Shown here: positions 34,963 through 43,835 of the stretch, in pieces | How the letters are laid out: every line of letters starts with the position of its first letter | How positions within the stretch are numbered: position 1 is the stretch's first letter | Assembly (NCBI GenBank): GCA_046290675.1 | Contig: JBKAHA010000007.1 | Location: forward strand, 248,001-312,000 | From: Aureliella sp046290675 | GTDB lineage: Bacteria > Planctomycetota > Planctomycetia > Pirellulales > Pirellulaceae | DNA length: 64,000 nucleotides | Direction of reading: 5' to 3' | Made by a program: the position numbers and the translations under genes | The notes under the pieces: model-generated | Told to the model about the DNA's origin: nothing | The model's input: only the letters and a program-made list of their open reading frames with translations | The model's database searches: none

Positions 34963-36305
34963 GGTTTGCGGATAGCGTACAGGGCATTGTAAGTTCGCAA
35001 ATACAGCGTGCCGCCGGCGACAACTGGCGATGCCGTGATCGGTTCTCCACCCATATCATTGGTTGCTACGATCTCAAAGTCCGGACCTGCCTTCACAACG
35101 GTGCAGACTCCATCTTTCGCGCAGAAATAGATATGGCCGTCCGCGTACAATGGGCTAGAGCGATGTTGCACGGAGTGCGTCCTTTCGTAATAAACCTCGT
35201 TGCCTCCAGCAAGTTCGACACACTGAAGTTTGCCATCTTTGTGCAGTAGATAAACGTACTGGTCGACGATCAGGGGAATCGACACATCTGGTGTGTTCGA
35301 AAGGACCCAATCGATGTTCTCGGAGTCGTTGCTGCCGGGATTCAAAAGATCGGAAACGGATAGCGCTACGGTGGGGCCGCGTTTCGCAGTCGGGACGATT
35401 ATCGTACCATCCGTTGCTGCCGGAGAGGCGACAAAACGGAAGGTCGGGTCATGTCGGCCTGGGTTAATCTCTGTTGGTCCATTCAGGCCCGTGAATCGCC
35501 AGGCTTCTTCGCCGGATTCGAGCGAGTGTCCCGTTGTGCAGTCGGCGCCATGCACGATCAAGAATCGTTGGTCGCCGTCGTCGTAGATAAACGGAGATGC
35601 ATAGGAGTGCTTGCACTCAAAAATGACATTTGTTTTGCGATCGAATTCCCAGATCGTCTCACCAGTGAGCTTGTTGATCTTGACTACCTTACCGGTCTGG
35701 TCCTGATTGTTGCGTTTCATCGGCCCATGAATGAGCTGAAGGTAGAGAGCGTCTCCGTCTAGCACGGGCGTGGATGTCATCCCGAATTGGATGTCGATCT
35801 TCCCATAGCGATCACCGACATCGACTTTCCAGATTTCATTGCCGTCGAAGTCGTGGCAAGCAAGTAAACCGGTGGCAAAGAAGCTCCACACATGGGTACC
35901 GTCAGTGCTCGGTGACGGCGATGCGGAATTGCCCTCTCCGGCACGGGCATCTTGATTGCCAGAACCCACCTTGGTTTTCCATTGCTGCTTGCCAGATTCA
36001 GTGTCAAAGCAAAGCAGGACGAGGTCATCGCCTTCTGCTGAGGTGACGAAGATACGATCTTCCCAAACAGCCGGAGTCGCCCCGCCCTGCCCTGGCAAAG
36101 GTGTTCTCCAAATCACGTTCTTCGTCTGCGACCACTCCGTGACAATGCCGCGTTCGGTCGATATTCCATTGCCTTCCGGGCCACGCCATTGAGCCCAGTT
36201 GTCAGCCCTGGCTACTCGGGAGCTAGTCGCCAAAGCGATAGTGATGATCAAATAGCACAGCAGTTGAGCTGACGCATGGATACTCTTTGGAAATTGCGGT
36301 TTCAT
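34959..36305 (-). CDS. Exported PQQ-like beta-propeller protein
   Basis: From ATG 36305 the product has 448 aa with a signal peptide (LLCYLIITIALATSSRVARA) and a beta-propeller of PQQ/WD40-like repeats. Repeated blade cores include WAQWRGPEGNGIS, VWRTPLPGQGG, WKVDVGDRYGK, EEAWRFTG and HIYFCAKDG. Many planctomycetes carry such outer-membrane PQQ_2 proteins without a catalytic dehydrogenase residue pair, so a structural or binding role is likelier than enzyme activity. The stop overlaps the start of the ABC ATPase by four bases, which ties an exported propeller to a transporter. The extended frame to 36419 is poorly supported. Confidence 0.8.
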   Translation of the reverse strand: MKPQFPKSIHASAQLLCYLIITIALATSSRVARADNWAQWRGPEGNGISTERGIVTEWSQTKNVIWRTPLPGQGGATPAVWEDRIFVTSAEGDDLVLLCFDTESGKQQWKTKVGSGNQDARAGEGNSASPSPSTDGTHVWSFFATGLLACHDFDGNEIWKVDVGDRYGKIDIQFGMTSTPVLDGDALYLQLIHGPMKRNNQDQTGKVVKINKLTGETIWEFDRKTNVIFECKHSYASPFIYDDGDQRFLIVHGADCTTGHSLESGEEAWRFTGLNGPTEINPGRHDPTFRFVASPAATDGTIIVPTAKRGPTVALSVSDLLNPGSNDSENIDWVLSNTPDVSIPLIVDQYVYLLHKDGKLQCVELAGGNEVYYERTHSVQHRSSPLYADGHIYFCAKDGVCTVVKAGPDFEIVATNDMGGEPITASPVVAGGTLYLRTYNALYAIRKP

Positions 36306-36521
36306 CTGTCGATATACCAAGGTGAAAGGATGTTGCCATCGAATGTGCGGCATAAGCTGCGGAAGGCAATTATAGGGCAAACCAGCGACGGCCGTTTGTT
36401 GCTTCAAGCATCTAGCCAAACTTGGATGCGAGCAACTTCAGCGAGCGATTCTAGTGCGTTGAAGTGGTTCAAGAACAGACGCGATAGGACGCAACGATCC
36501 GCTGAATGCTGAACGATTGGA

Positions 36522-37562
36522 TCATCTAGTCTTTGGTTTTGGGGAATCATCCCCGACGCCGAACGACCGGTTTTCTTCGAGAACCGAATTCGTAAGTCGT
36601 TCGGCATAATCGTTAAGTTTCCAGTGCCCTGGCGACCAGCCGCTCAGGAATCGGCAGAAGTCGGCCCAAGCAAATGGGTAGAGCTCACGCCACTCGGACT
36701 CCAGTTGTGAAAATTCGACTGCAATGTCGCGTGTGGAGAGCGCGTCTTCAAGTGTTTCAAAATAATAATTCAGTAGGAGCTCGTGATCGCGCGTAGCCTG
36801 ATCGCCGCTCACGCAGCTGCTCACAAAATAAGCGACATCTTTCATTCCACAGCCACGACCGACATATTGGAAATCGACAGCAGCGACATGGGGCACTGTA
36901 TTCGTCTCTTCGGAAGTGCGGGAAAAGCAAAAGTTGGCGATCTTTGCATCGCCATGAACGAGGGTTTGAAATACCGCATGATTGAGTCGCGAATCAATCC
37001 GGTGAGCGGCATCCTTCAAGTGGCTCTGTGGCATCGCTTCGAACTCGTCGGGTCTCGTTGCTAGATGCCAATAAGTTCCGACGGGCCATAGCCCAGCCGC
37101 ATCCTTTCCCAAAAAGTTCGCGTGGAAATGCGCAAGCCATGCCAAGCAAGCTCTGACATCGGTGTGGCTCGCCAGATCTTTTCGCACAGGAAAACCAGCT
37201 CGGTCGAGATCTTCAAGCACCATAATCCAACCACCCTGTCCTTCACTTTCAGTAGCGGCGATCAGCTTGGGAACACGGCTCGAAGGGGAGCAGTTCGCTG
37301 AATACGACTCATAGAAAATTTTCTCAACTTCGTAGGACTGAACTTTCCGTTCATGGGAATTGGAGCCACCCCAACCGCGGCGATTCGGACGAGCTAGAGA
37401 AAGGTCGATGTGCTTAATGACAACTTGTTGCGTTTCCCTCGCCTTCCGCAGTGTCGCGCGTTGGATCAAGCCGTAGCCGCTCCAAAGCTCTTGGATGACG
37501 TCACCCAATTCCACGGATGCAGAGTCCGTTAGTTGGCAAACTAAATCTGCAAGTTTATTCAA
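36522..37562 (-). CDS. Kinase-like phosphotransferase (ecdysteroid-kinase/APH type)
   Basis: The 346-aa protein belongs to the protein-kinase-like phosphotransferases. The Brenner motif is LVHGDAKIANFCF (HxDxxxxN type, with GDA), and the metal Asp lies in AAVDFQYVGRGCGMKDVAYF. An ATP Lys is likely VVIKHID near residue 48, and FHAN is present. This pattern fits the ecdysteroid-kinase-like or DUF1679 branch more than classic aminoglycoside phosphotransferases; the substrate is unknown and resistance should not be assumed. The start is TTG at 37562; no strong ribosome binding site is seen, so an internal start is possible. Confidence 0.7.
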   Translation of the reverse strand: MNKLADLVCQLTDSASVELGDVIQELWSGYGLIQRATLRKARETQQVVIKHIDLSLARPNRRGWGGSNSHERKVQSYEVEKIFYESYSANCSPSSRVPKLIAATESEGQGGWIMVLEDLDRAGFPVRKDLASHTDVRACLAWLAHFHANFLGKDAAGLWPVGTYWHLATRPDEFEAMPQSHLKDAAHRIDSRLNHAVFQTLVHGDAKIANFCFSRTSEETNTVPHVAAVDFQYVGRGCGMKDVAYFVSSCVSGDQATRDHELLLNYYFETLEDALSTRDIAVEFSQLESEWRELYPFAWADFCRFLSGWSPGHWKLNDYAERLTNSVLEENRSFGVGDDSPKPKTR

Positions 37563-37689
37563 AGCAAATCGGCCTACGAGAAGTGAGCTGAGATGTTCAT
37601 TCGATTGCTCAACGTGATCAGTCGGCCAAGTCGTCAGGCCAGATCGTGTTGGGCCGCAGGAGAATGAAGGGAATGGGACTTAAATTGGC

Positions 37690-38511
37690 TTAAGACTGAG
37701 GCATGTCCTTTAGGCCGCGGATGCTCCGATTCGGGCCTCGGAATCGTTCTCGGTACTTTCTCGGAGTCATACCAGTGCTGGATTTGAAGTGCCTTGTCAT
37801 GTGGCTCTGATCTGCAAAGCCGCACTTGGTAGCGATCGAGCTAAGCGGAAGATCGCTACACTCCAAAAGGTGTCTTACGACTCCGACACGCACTTCCCTT
37901 AGATATCGACCAGGCGTGATTCCAAAGTTCTTGGAAAACTCGCGTTGAAGTTGGCTGACGGACAGCAGGACATGTTCTGCCATGTCCGGAACTTCAATTC
38001 CAGTGGCGTAATTCTCCGTGACAAACTTCGTCACGCTAATCAGCCTCGAGTAACCAGCAGAATCGTCCGCCGAATATTCATAAGGCCGCTTCAGGCCCGC
38101 AATTCCGACAACATTGTCTTTTCGATCAAGCAGCGGAATCTTGCTGCAAAGGAAGAGTCTTGGAACACCGTTACTGCCGGGAACCATCCAGATTTGATCC
38201 GACAAAGATTGACGTGAAGTAATGACGCGTTGGTCTTCTGCGACGTATTGCGCGGCGACAGCTGGAGGGAAATAGTCAAAATCCGTGCGGCCGATTAAAC
38301 GGTCCGGGTGTTCTTCTCCGACAACGTCGCAAACGACGCGGTTGGCTCTCACAAAGCGGCTCTTCACGTCCTTAATATACATGTAGACATTGGGGATTAC
38401 ATCAAACAGGTCAAGCAACGTTCTTGGACGTGCCAGTTGTTTGAAAAAATTATCTTGCCATTTTGATGGCTCGCTAATCTTATTCTTCGACAGTGGTTTC
38501 TTTTTCGCCAT
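37690..38511 (-). CDS. PAS-domain AraC-family transcriptional regulator
   Basis: From ATG 38511 the protein has 273 aa. Residues about 30-140 form a PAS sensor (DVIPNVYMYIKDVKSRFVRA, then IGRTDFDYFPPAVAAQYV) and about 180-270 an AraC-type DNA-binding domain with two helix-turn-helix units, VRHLLECSDLPLSSIATKCG and MTRHFKSSTGMTPRKYR. The signal is unknown; PAS often binds a ligand or cofactor. The regulator is divergent from the GlcG/HbpS-like gene (38635) with only 123 bases between them, so it may control that gene. The 364-codon frame upstream is rejected because the extra part overlaps the neighbour and looks spurious. Confidence 0.8.
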   Translation of the reverse strand: MAKKKPLSKNKISEPSKWQDNFFKQLARPRTLLDLFDVIPNVYMYIKDVKSRFVRANRVVCDVVGEEHPDRLIGRTDFDYFPPAVAAQYVAEDQRVITSRQSLSDQIWMVPGSNGVPRLFLCSKIPLLDRKDNVVGIAGLKRPYEYSADDSAGYSRLISVTKFVTENYATGIEVPDMAEHVLLSVSQLQREFSKNFGITPGRYLREVRVGVVRHLLECSDLPLSSIATKCGFADQSHMTRHFKSSTGMTPRKYRERFRGPNRSIRGLKDMPQS

Positions 38512-38634
38512 GCTTAAAATGTACAAAATTTTGCGGCCTTCCGTCAAGACGCCGGAGGGCCGATTAGCGACTATGGGTTCAACCTTGGTGACCAACAGAA
38601 TTCGAAACTGTTGCCAAGACGAATTCTCAAAACA

Positions 38635-39075
38635 ATGAAGTTGGAGCAAAGCAAAAGGATGCAAGAGTTGGATACTCAGTTGGCAGAGACGATGTTGAAT
38701 GCAGCCATCGCAAAGTCGATTTCGATTGGAGCCAAAATGAATATCGCGATCGTCGATGCGGGGGCGAACCTGAAGGCGTTTCATCGCATGGATGGGGCAT
38801 GGCTAGGCAGCATTGATATCGCATGCAAGAAGGCGAAGACAGCGCGGCAATTCGATATGCCGACTGGTGACATCGGTTCACTTTCGCAACCCGGAGGGGC
38901 GTTGTTTAACATTGAGCATTCCAACGGCGGTCTGATCACGTTTCCCGGAGGATTGCCCGTGCACGGCGAAGACGGTGCCGTCATTGGTGCCGTGGGCGTT
39001 TCGGGTTCTACCGTTGCCGATGACCACGCGGTGGCGTTGGCAGCGATCGAATCGATTGCTGCCGTGTCGGCTTGA
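38635..39075 (+). CDS. GlcG/HbpS-like heme-binding family protein
   Basis: The 146-aa protein has the HbpS/GlcG pattern: MNIAIVDAGANLKAFHRMDGA, KKAKTARQF, a Gly-rich loop FPGGLPVHGEDGAVIGAVGV and SGSTVADDHAVALAAI at the end. Family members bind heme or degraded heme, or are encoded with glycolate oxidase; here no such genes are near. Expression may be governed by the divergent AraC-PAS regulator. Start ATG 38635 is chosen over TTG 38611; the ribosome binding site is weak. Confidence 0.8.
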   Translation: MKLEQSKRMQELDTQLAETMLNAAIAKSISIGAKMNIAIVDAGANLKAFHRMDGAWLGSIDIACKKAKTARQFDMPTGDIGSLSQPGGALFNIEHSNGGLITFPGGLPVHGEDGAVIGAVGVSGSTVADDHAVALAAIESIAAVSA

Positions 39076-39138
39076 TCAATGCCGGTTTGCCCGTGCAAGT
39101 AGATTTATACTTGATTGCAAGTGAATGTTGAGTTGAAG

Positions 39139-42100
39139 ATGCGAATGCGAAACTCCGTTGGTGCTTTGACGAGCTGCTTGGCTGTAGCCGGTCTCCTGGC
39201 CTGTCTTGAGGTTGAATTCGTTGTCGCTGATGAGGGCGGCACTCTTCAATACAACCGCGATATTAGACCGATTCTCGCCGATCATTGTTTCGCTTGTCAC
39301 GGGCTCGATGAAGCGAGTCGAGAAGCAGACTTGCGCTTGGACCAGAGGGAAGCTGCGGTCGAATCGGGCGTGATCGTACCTGGTGAAGCTCAAAGCAGCG
39401 AGATGATCGCCCGTATCCTGTCCGAAGACGCGGATCTTGTGATGCCGCCGCCAGAGCTCAAGAAGCCGTTATCGGAGGAGCAGATTGAGCTGCTGCGACG
39501 TTGGGTCAACCAGGGGGCCGAGTATCAAAAACACTGGGCTTTTATCAAGCCGCAGAAGCCTGAGCTACCGGTCGTTTCTGATTCAAGTTGGGCCAAGAAT
39601 GAAATCGACCGTTTTGTACTGGAAGGTCTCCAGCGGAACGACCTGAGGCCTGCTGAAGAAGCCGAGCCGAACTTGCTCTTTCGTCGGTTGCATTTGGACA
39701 TCACGGGACTGCCTCCGTCGCCAGGCGATGTCGCCAGGTTTGCTCGAGAATACGCCGAAGACAATGAAGAAACGCTGGCGGTCTGGATCGATCGGCTAAT
39801 GTCCCAACAATCCTGGGGTGAACACCGTGCTAGAGCGTGGCTTGATGCTGCCCGTTACGCAGACACCCACGGGATGCATTTTGACAACTATCGCGAGATG
39901 TGGCCCTATCGCGACTGGGTCATACGTGCGTTCAATAGAAATCAGTCGTTCGACGAATTTACTGTTGAACAATTGGCCGGCGATCTTCTTGAGAATCCGA
40001 CTCTGGAGCAGAAGATTGCTACAGGGTTCCAGCGATGCAACATAACCACGAACGAGGGCGGAACGATCGAAGCGGAGAATCTCGCGCTCTATGCTTCGGA
40101 TCGAGTGCAGACCTTCGGTTGGGTTTACCTCGGATTGACCACCAATTGCTGCCAATGCCACGATCACAAGTTTGATCCACTAACACAAGAAGACTACTAC
40201 TCGTTGGCAGCCTTCTTTCGCAACACAACCCAGACCGGGCTCGACGGAAACGTCAAAGATGGTCGCGGCCCTGCCATTCGCGTCCCGATGGGCACGGACC
40301 GACAGCGCTGGATGGTCATCGACGACGAGATTGCAGCAGCGAAGGCCGAGCGGGATCAGTACCGCAGGGAAGCCAAACGGGCGTTCGAGTCTTGGGTGGA
40401 AGGGATCCATCCAGACGAACTTCGGTCGAGCTTTCCGGCAGCGGATCGAATCGTGTCGGTCCCGTTGGACGAGGGGGCCGGCAATGAGCTTTGGGTCCTA
40501 AGGCTATTCGATGTTCACAAGTTGACCGTTGGCGAAATTGATTGGTCTGTCGACGGTCGATATTCCAAGGCAATTCAGTTGGGGGCTGGTAAGACTCTTG
40601 AACTGGGGCAGATCGGAAACTTCTCGCGGGATCAGGCGTTTTCGCACTCGGAGTGGATCCGTACCGAGAAATTGAACCAAGTCAGCGCGCCGCTCGCTCG
40701 GATGGACGAAGCGAATATGCATCGAGGCTGGGATTTGTACTTTGAAAACGGTGAACTTGCAGTCCACATCATTGACAGTTGGCCTGGTAACGCGATCAAA
40801 GTGCGCACGAATAAGGCGGGCTTGAAGGCGAAGCAATGGCATCACGTTGCCGTCACCTGGGATGGAAGTGGCAAGCCGGAAGGCATCTCGATCTTTGTCG
40901 ACGGTGAAAAGAAAGCTACGCGAGTCGCGACAAATACCTTAAAGGCAGATGCCGACGTTCGAACGGACACTCCGTTTCGAATCGGACAACGCTCCACAGG
41001 CTCCACGTTTGACGGTTCAGTCCAAGATCTTCACTTTTTTGGCAAAGCGTTGAGCCCTGATGAGGTCAATCAGGTTCGGCTCATCGGTTCGCTCACTCAC
41101 ACCTTGGAAACGGAGCCAGCGTCCAGGACCGGTGCCCAGGTCACGGAGTTGTTTGATTACTATCTCCGAACGTACGACACGAAGTTCCTAGAGTTGGCCT
41201 CAGCCGTCAAGACGTTGCAAGACGAACGCGGCGCGATCGAGGCACGGAGCCCCGTCACACACGTTCAAGTCGAACGCAAGCAGCCCGCAATGGCAAACAT
41301 TTTGATGCGTGGCGAGTACGATAACATCGGCGAAGAGGTTTCTGCCAAGCCGCCCGCGGCACTGCATGCGTTTCCCACCGATGCACCCAAAAATCGCCTG
41401 GGTCTTGCTCGGTGGGTCGTTGACGAGAGGAATCCGTTAACGGCTCGTGTCACTGTGAATCGCTTTTGGCAGGAAGTCTTTGGCCAAGGCATCGTAGTGA
41501 CTCCGGAGGACTTTGGAATCATGGGGGCTGCCCCCTCGAATCCTAAGTTACTCGACTGGCTTGCAGTCGATTTTGTAGAGAACGGCTGGGACGTCAAAAG
41601 ACTCTTCAAGCAAATACTGATGAGCGCGACCTACCGTCAGGCCCCAGTGGTTACGCCCGAGAAGCTAGTGAAGGATCGGGACAATGCTTTACTTTCACGT
41701 GGACCTCGATTCCGGATGGACGCGGAGATGCTTCGAGATTTTGCACTTTCCGTCAGCGGTCTACGGTCCGCAAAGATGTTTGGCCCAGGTGTGAGGCCAT
41801 ACCAACCGGACAATTTATGGAACATGGTCGGGCTGCCCGGAGGCGACACACGCGAGTACCGACAAGACTCCGGTGAGAATCTATACCGGCGTTCTCTGTA
41901 TACCTTTTGGAAACGCATGGCTCCACCGCCAGCATTGGAAACTCTAGGTGCTCCCAACCGCGAAGTGTGTACGGTTCGTCGTGAGCGAACGAATACTCCA
42001 TTGCAAGCGCTGGTTACCTTGAATGACCCTCAGTATGTGGAGGCCGCTCGGAAGCTTGCAGAGCTGTCGATGCAGTCTTGCTCGAAACCAACCGACATCG

Positions 42101-42336
42101 CCAATAACGTTGCGGTACGGGTATTGGGTAGGTCCTTTGAGAATCGAGAGCAACAAGTCGTACTGCAAAGCTACGAGGACTACGCAAACCACTACCAAGA
42201 GTATCCGGATGCAGCCAAGGCGTTAATCCAAGTTGGAGAGTCGCCGACCAATTCCGAGCTCGACGCGTCTGAGCTTGCAGCTTGGACAATGGTGTCTAGT
42301 CAGATCATGAACCTCGACGAAGCGCTGAATAAATGA
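39139..42336 (+). CDS. Planctomycete cytochrome c/DUF1549-LamG-DUF1553 protein
   Basis: From ATG 39139 the exported protein has about 1065 aa. Near the N-terminus is one c-type heme motif (CFACH, PSCyt1), then the DUF1549 (PSCyt2) domain, then a LamG/concanavalin-like domain (about 470-640; KQWHHVAVTWDGSGKPEGIS, IGQRSTGSTFDGSVQDLHFF) and finally DUF1553 (PSD1) with NPLTARVTVNRFWQ and RTNTPLQALVTLNDP. These proteins are abundant in planctomycetes and are linked to degradation of complex polysaccharides, but their reaction is unknown. The LamG insert may bind a glycan. The stop TGA overlaps the next start in ATGA, so it is coupled with the DUF1501 gene. Confidence 0.85.
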   Translation: MRMRNSVGALTSCLAVAGLLACLEVEFVVADEGGTLQYNRDIRPILADHCFACHGLDEASREADLRLDQREAAVESGVIVPGEAQSSEMIARILSEDADLVMPPPELKKPLSEEQIELLRRWVNQGAEYQKHWAFIKPQKPELPVVSDSSWAKNEIDRFVLEGLQRNDLRPAEEAEPNLLFRRLHLDITGLPPSPGDVARFAREYAEDNEETLAVWIDRLMSQQSWGEHRARAWLDAARYADTHGMHFDNYREMWPYRDWVIRAFNRNQSFDEFTVEQLAGDLLENPTLEQKIATGFQRCNITTNEGGTIEAENLALYASDRVQTFGWVYLGLTTNCCQCHDHKFDPLTQEDYYSLAAFFRNTTQTGLDGNVKDGRGPAIRVPMGTDRQRWMVIDDEIAAAKAERDQYRREAKRAFESWVEGIHPDELRSSFPAADRIVSVPLDEGAGNELWVLRLFDVHKLTVGEIDWSVDGRYSKAIQLGAGKTLELGQIGNFSRDQAFSHSEWIRTEKLNQVSAPLARMDEANMHRGWDLYFENGELAVHIIDSWPGNAIKVRTNKAGLKAKQWHHVAVTWDGSGKPEGISIFVDGEKKATRVATNTLKADADVRTDTPFRIGQRSTGSTFDGSVQDLHFFGKALSPDEVNQVRLIGSLTHTLETEPASRTGAQVTELFDYYLRTYDTKFLELASAVKTLQDERGAIEARSPVTHVQVERKQPAMANILMRGEYDNIGEEVSAKPPAALHAFPTDAPKNRLGLARWVVDERNPLTARVTVNRFWQEVFGQGIVVTPEDFGIMGAAPSNPKLLDWLAVDFVENGWDVKRLFKQILMSATYRQAPVVTPEKLVKDRDNALLSRGPRFRMDAEMLRDFALSVSGLRSAKMFGPGVRPYQPDNLWNMVGLPGGDTREYRQDSGENLYRRSLYTFWKRMAPPPALETLGAPNREVCTVRRERTNTPLQALVTLNDPQYVEAARKLAELSMQSCSKPTDIANNVAVRVLGRSFENREQQVVLQSYEDYANHYQEYPDAAKALIQVGESPTNSELDASELAAWTMVSSQIMNLDEALNK

Positions 42337-43793
42337 TGAGAAATCAATCGTCTGTCGCTCAGGATGTCTTGCAGCAGACTCGTAGGCAGTTTTTTAGCAG
42401 CGGCAGGAACCTGCTGGGCGGCGCCGCACTAGCCTCGCTTGGGCTTCCCGCCGCATTTGCATCAGAGCAGCACGGCCAGGTGCGACCGCATTTTGCGCCT
42501 CGCGCAACGCGAGTTATCTATTTGCACATGGTGGGGGGGCCGTCACAGATGGATCTGTTTGATCCGAAGCCGGGAATGGCCGATTGGTATGACAAAGATC
42601 TGCCTGAGTCTGTTCGGAACGGGCAGCGGTTGACGACAATGACGAGCGGGCAGGCCAGGTTTCCAATCGCCCCTTCCAAATACAAGTTCAGCAAGGCAGG
42701 CGAATGCGGCTTCGAAATGAATACTGAGCTGCTACCCAACCTGGCCAAGAAAGCGGACGAGATTTGCTGGATGCGAAGCCTCCATACGGAGGCTATTAAT
42801 CATGAGCCAGCAATCACCGCAATGCAGACTGGCAATCAGGTTACCGGTAGGCCGTGCCTTGGTTCGTGGGCATCGTACGGCCTCGGTTCCATGAACGAGA
42901 ATTTACCCGCATTCGTGGTCCTGATCGCAATCCCGAAGAATCGAGAGCAAGAGCAGGCCATTTCATCGCGTCTTTGGAGCGCGGGGTATCTACCAGGACG
43001 TCATTCTGGTGTTTCCTTTCGCAGTGGCAATGATCCCATCCTCTACATCAACAACCCTCCGGGGGTTTCCAGTGAGGTCCGGAAACGCAGCATCGAAGGC
43101 ATTAACGCGCTGAACCAGTTTGCTTACGATTCCATCGGTGATCCTGAGACGCAGACGCGCATTCAGCAATACGAAATGGCTTATCGAATGCAGGCAAGCG
43201 TTCCGGAGCTTACGGATATCAGTTCCGAAACGGAATCGACGTTCGAGTTGTACGGGGAGGATGCGAAAAAGCCTGGTTCGTTCGCGTACACGGCGTTAAT
43301 GGCGCGGCGGCTCGCTGAACGCGGAGTTCGATTCGTCCAGGTTTATCACAATAATTGGGACCACCACGGCAACGTCGCTGGACGACTTCCGGATCAGTGC
43401 AACGACGTTGATCGACCCTGTTATGCGCTGCTTGAAGATCTGAAGCAGCGAGGAATGTTAGACGATACGCTCGTCATATGGGGCGGGGAATTCGGGCGAA
43501 CGATCTACTCACAAGGAGGCCTAAGCAAAGAGAATTACGGTCGGGATCATCACCCACGCTGCTTTAGCATGTGGATGGCGGGAGGCGGAGCTAAAGGTGG
43601 TGCGGTTTATGGCGAGACGGATGAATTCTCGTACAACATCGTTAAGGATCCGCTTCACATCCGAGACTTTCACGCAACTTGTTTACATCTGCTTGGTTTC
43701 GATCACGAACGGCTGACTTTCCGATACCAAGGGCTCGATCAGCGGCTTACTGGAGTCGAAACGGCTCATGTCATCCAAGAGCTGATCGCTTAA
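42333..43793 (+). CDS. DUF1501 family Tat-exported protein
   Basis: The 486-aa protein has a Tat signal (TRRQFFSSGRNLLGGAALAS) and the DUF1501 pattern, an alkaline-phosphatase/sulfatase-like fold: VIYLHMVGGPSQMDLFDPKPG near the start, DDTLVIWGGEFGRT, and LLGFDHERLTFRYQGLDQRLT at the end. It is translated with the upstream DUF1549 gene by a four-base start/stop overlap. The pair DUF1549-DUF1501 recurs at 52633-57005. Its activity is not established; phosphatase-like metal residues are suspected. Confidence 0.85.
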   Translation: MMRNQSSVAQDVLQQTRRQFFSSGRNLLGGAALASLGLPAAFASEQHGQVRPHFAPRATRVIYLHMVGGPSQMDLFDPKPGMADWYDKDLPESVRNGQRLTTMTSGQARFPIAPSKYKFSKAGECGFEMNTELLPNLAKKADEICWMRSLHTEAINHEPAITAMQTGNQVTGRPCLGSWASYGLGSMNENLPAFVVLIAIPKNREQEQAISSRLWSAGYLPGRHSGVSFRSGNDPILYINNPPGVSSEVRKRSIEGINALNQFAYDSIGDPETQTRIQQYEMAYRMQASVPELTDISSETESTFELYGEDAKKPGSFAYTALMARRLAERGVRFVQVYHNNWDHHGNVAGRLPDQCNDVDRPCYALLEDLKQRGMLDDTLVIWGGEFGRTIYSQGGLSKENYGRDHHPRCFSMWMAGGGAKGGAVYGETDEFSYNIVKDPLHIRDFHATCLHLLGFDHERLTFRYQGLDQRLTGVETAHVIQELIA

Positions 43794-43835
43794 GTGTACT
43801 CGGTAGCGGTTTGGGGGCAGTCGTGCACTCGACGG

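Noticed and set aside
36522..37562. Aminoglycoside resistance enzyme
   Set aside because: The fold fits, but the motifs (LVHGDAKIANF, AAVDFQYVGRG) point to the ecdysteroid-kinase-like branch, so a resistance label is not justified.
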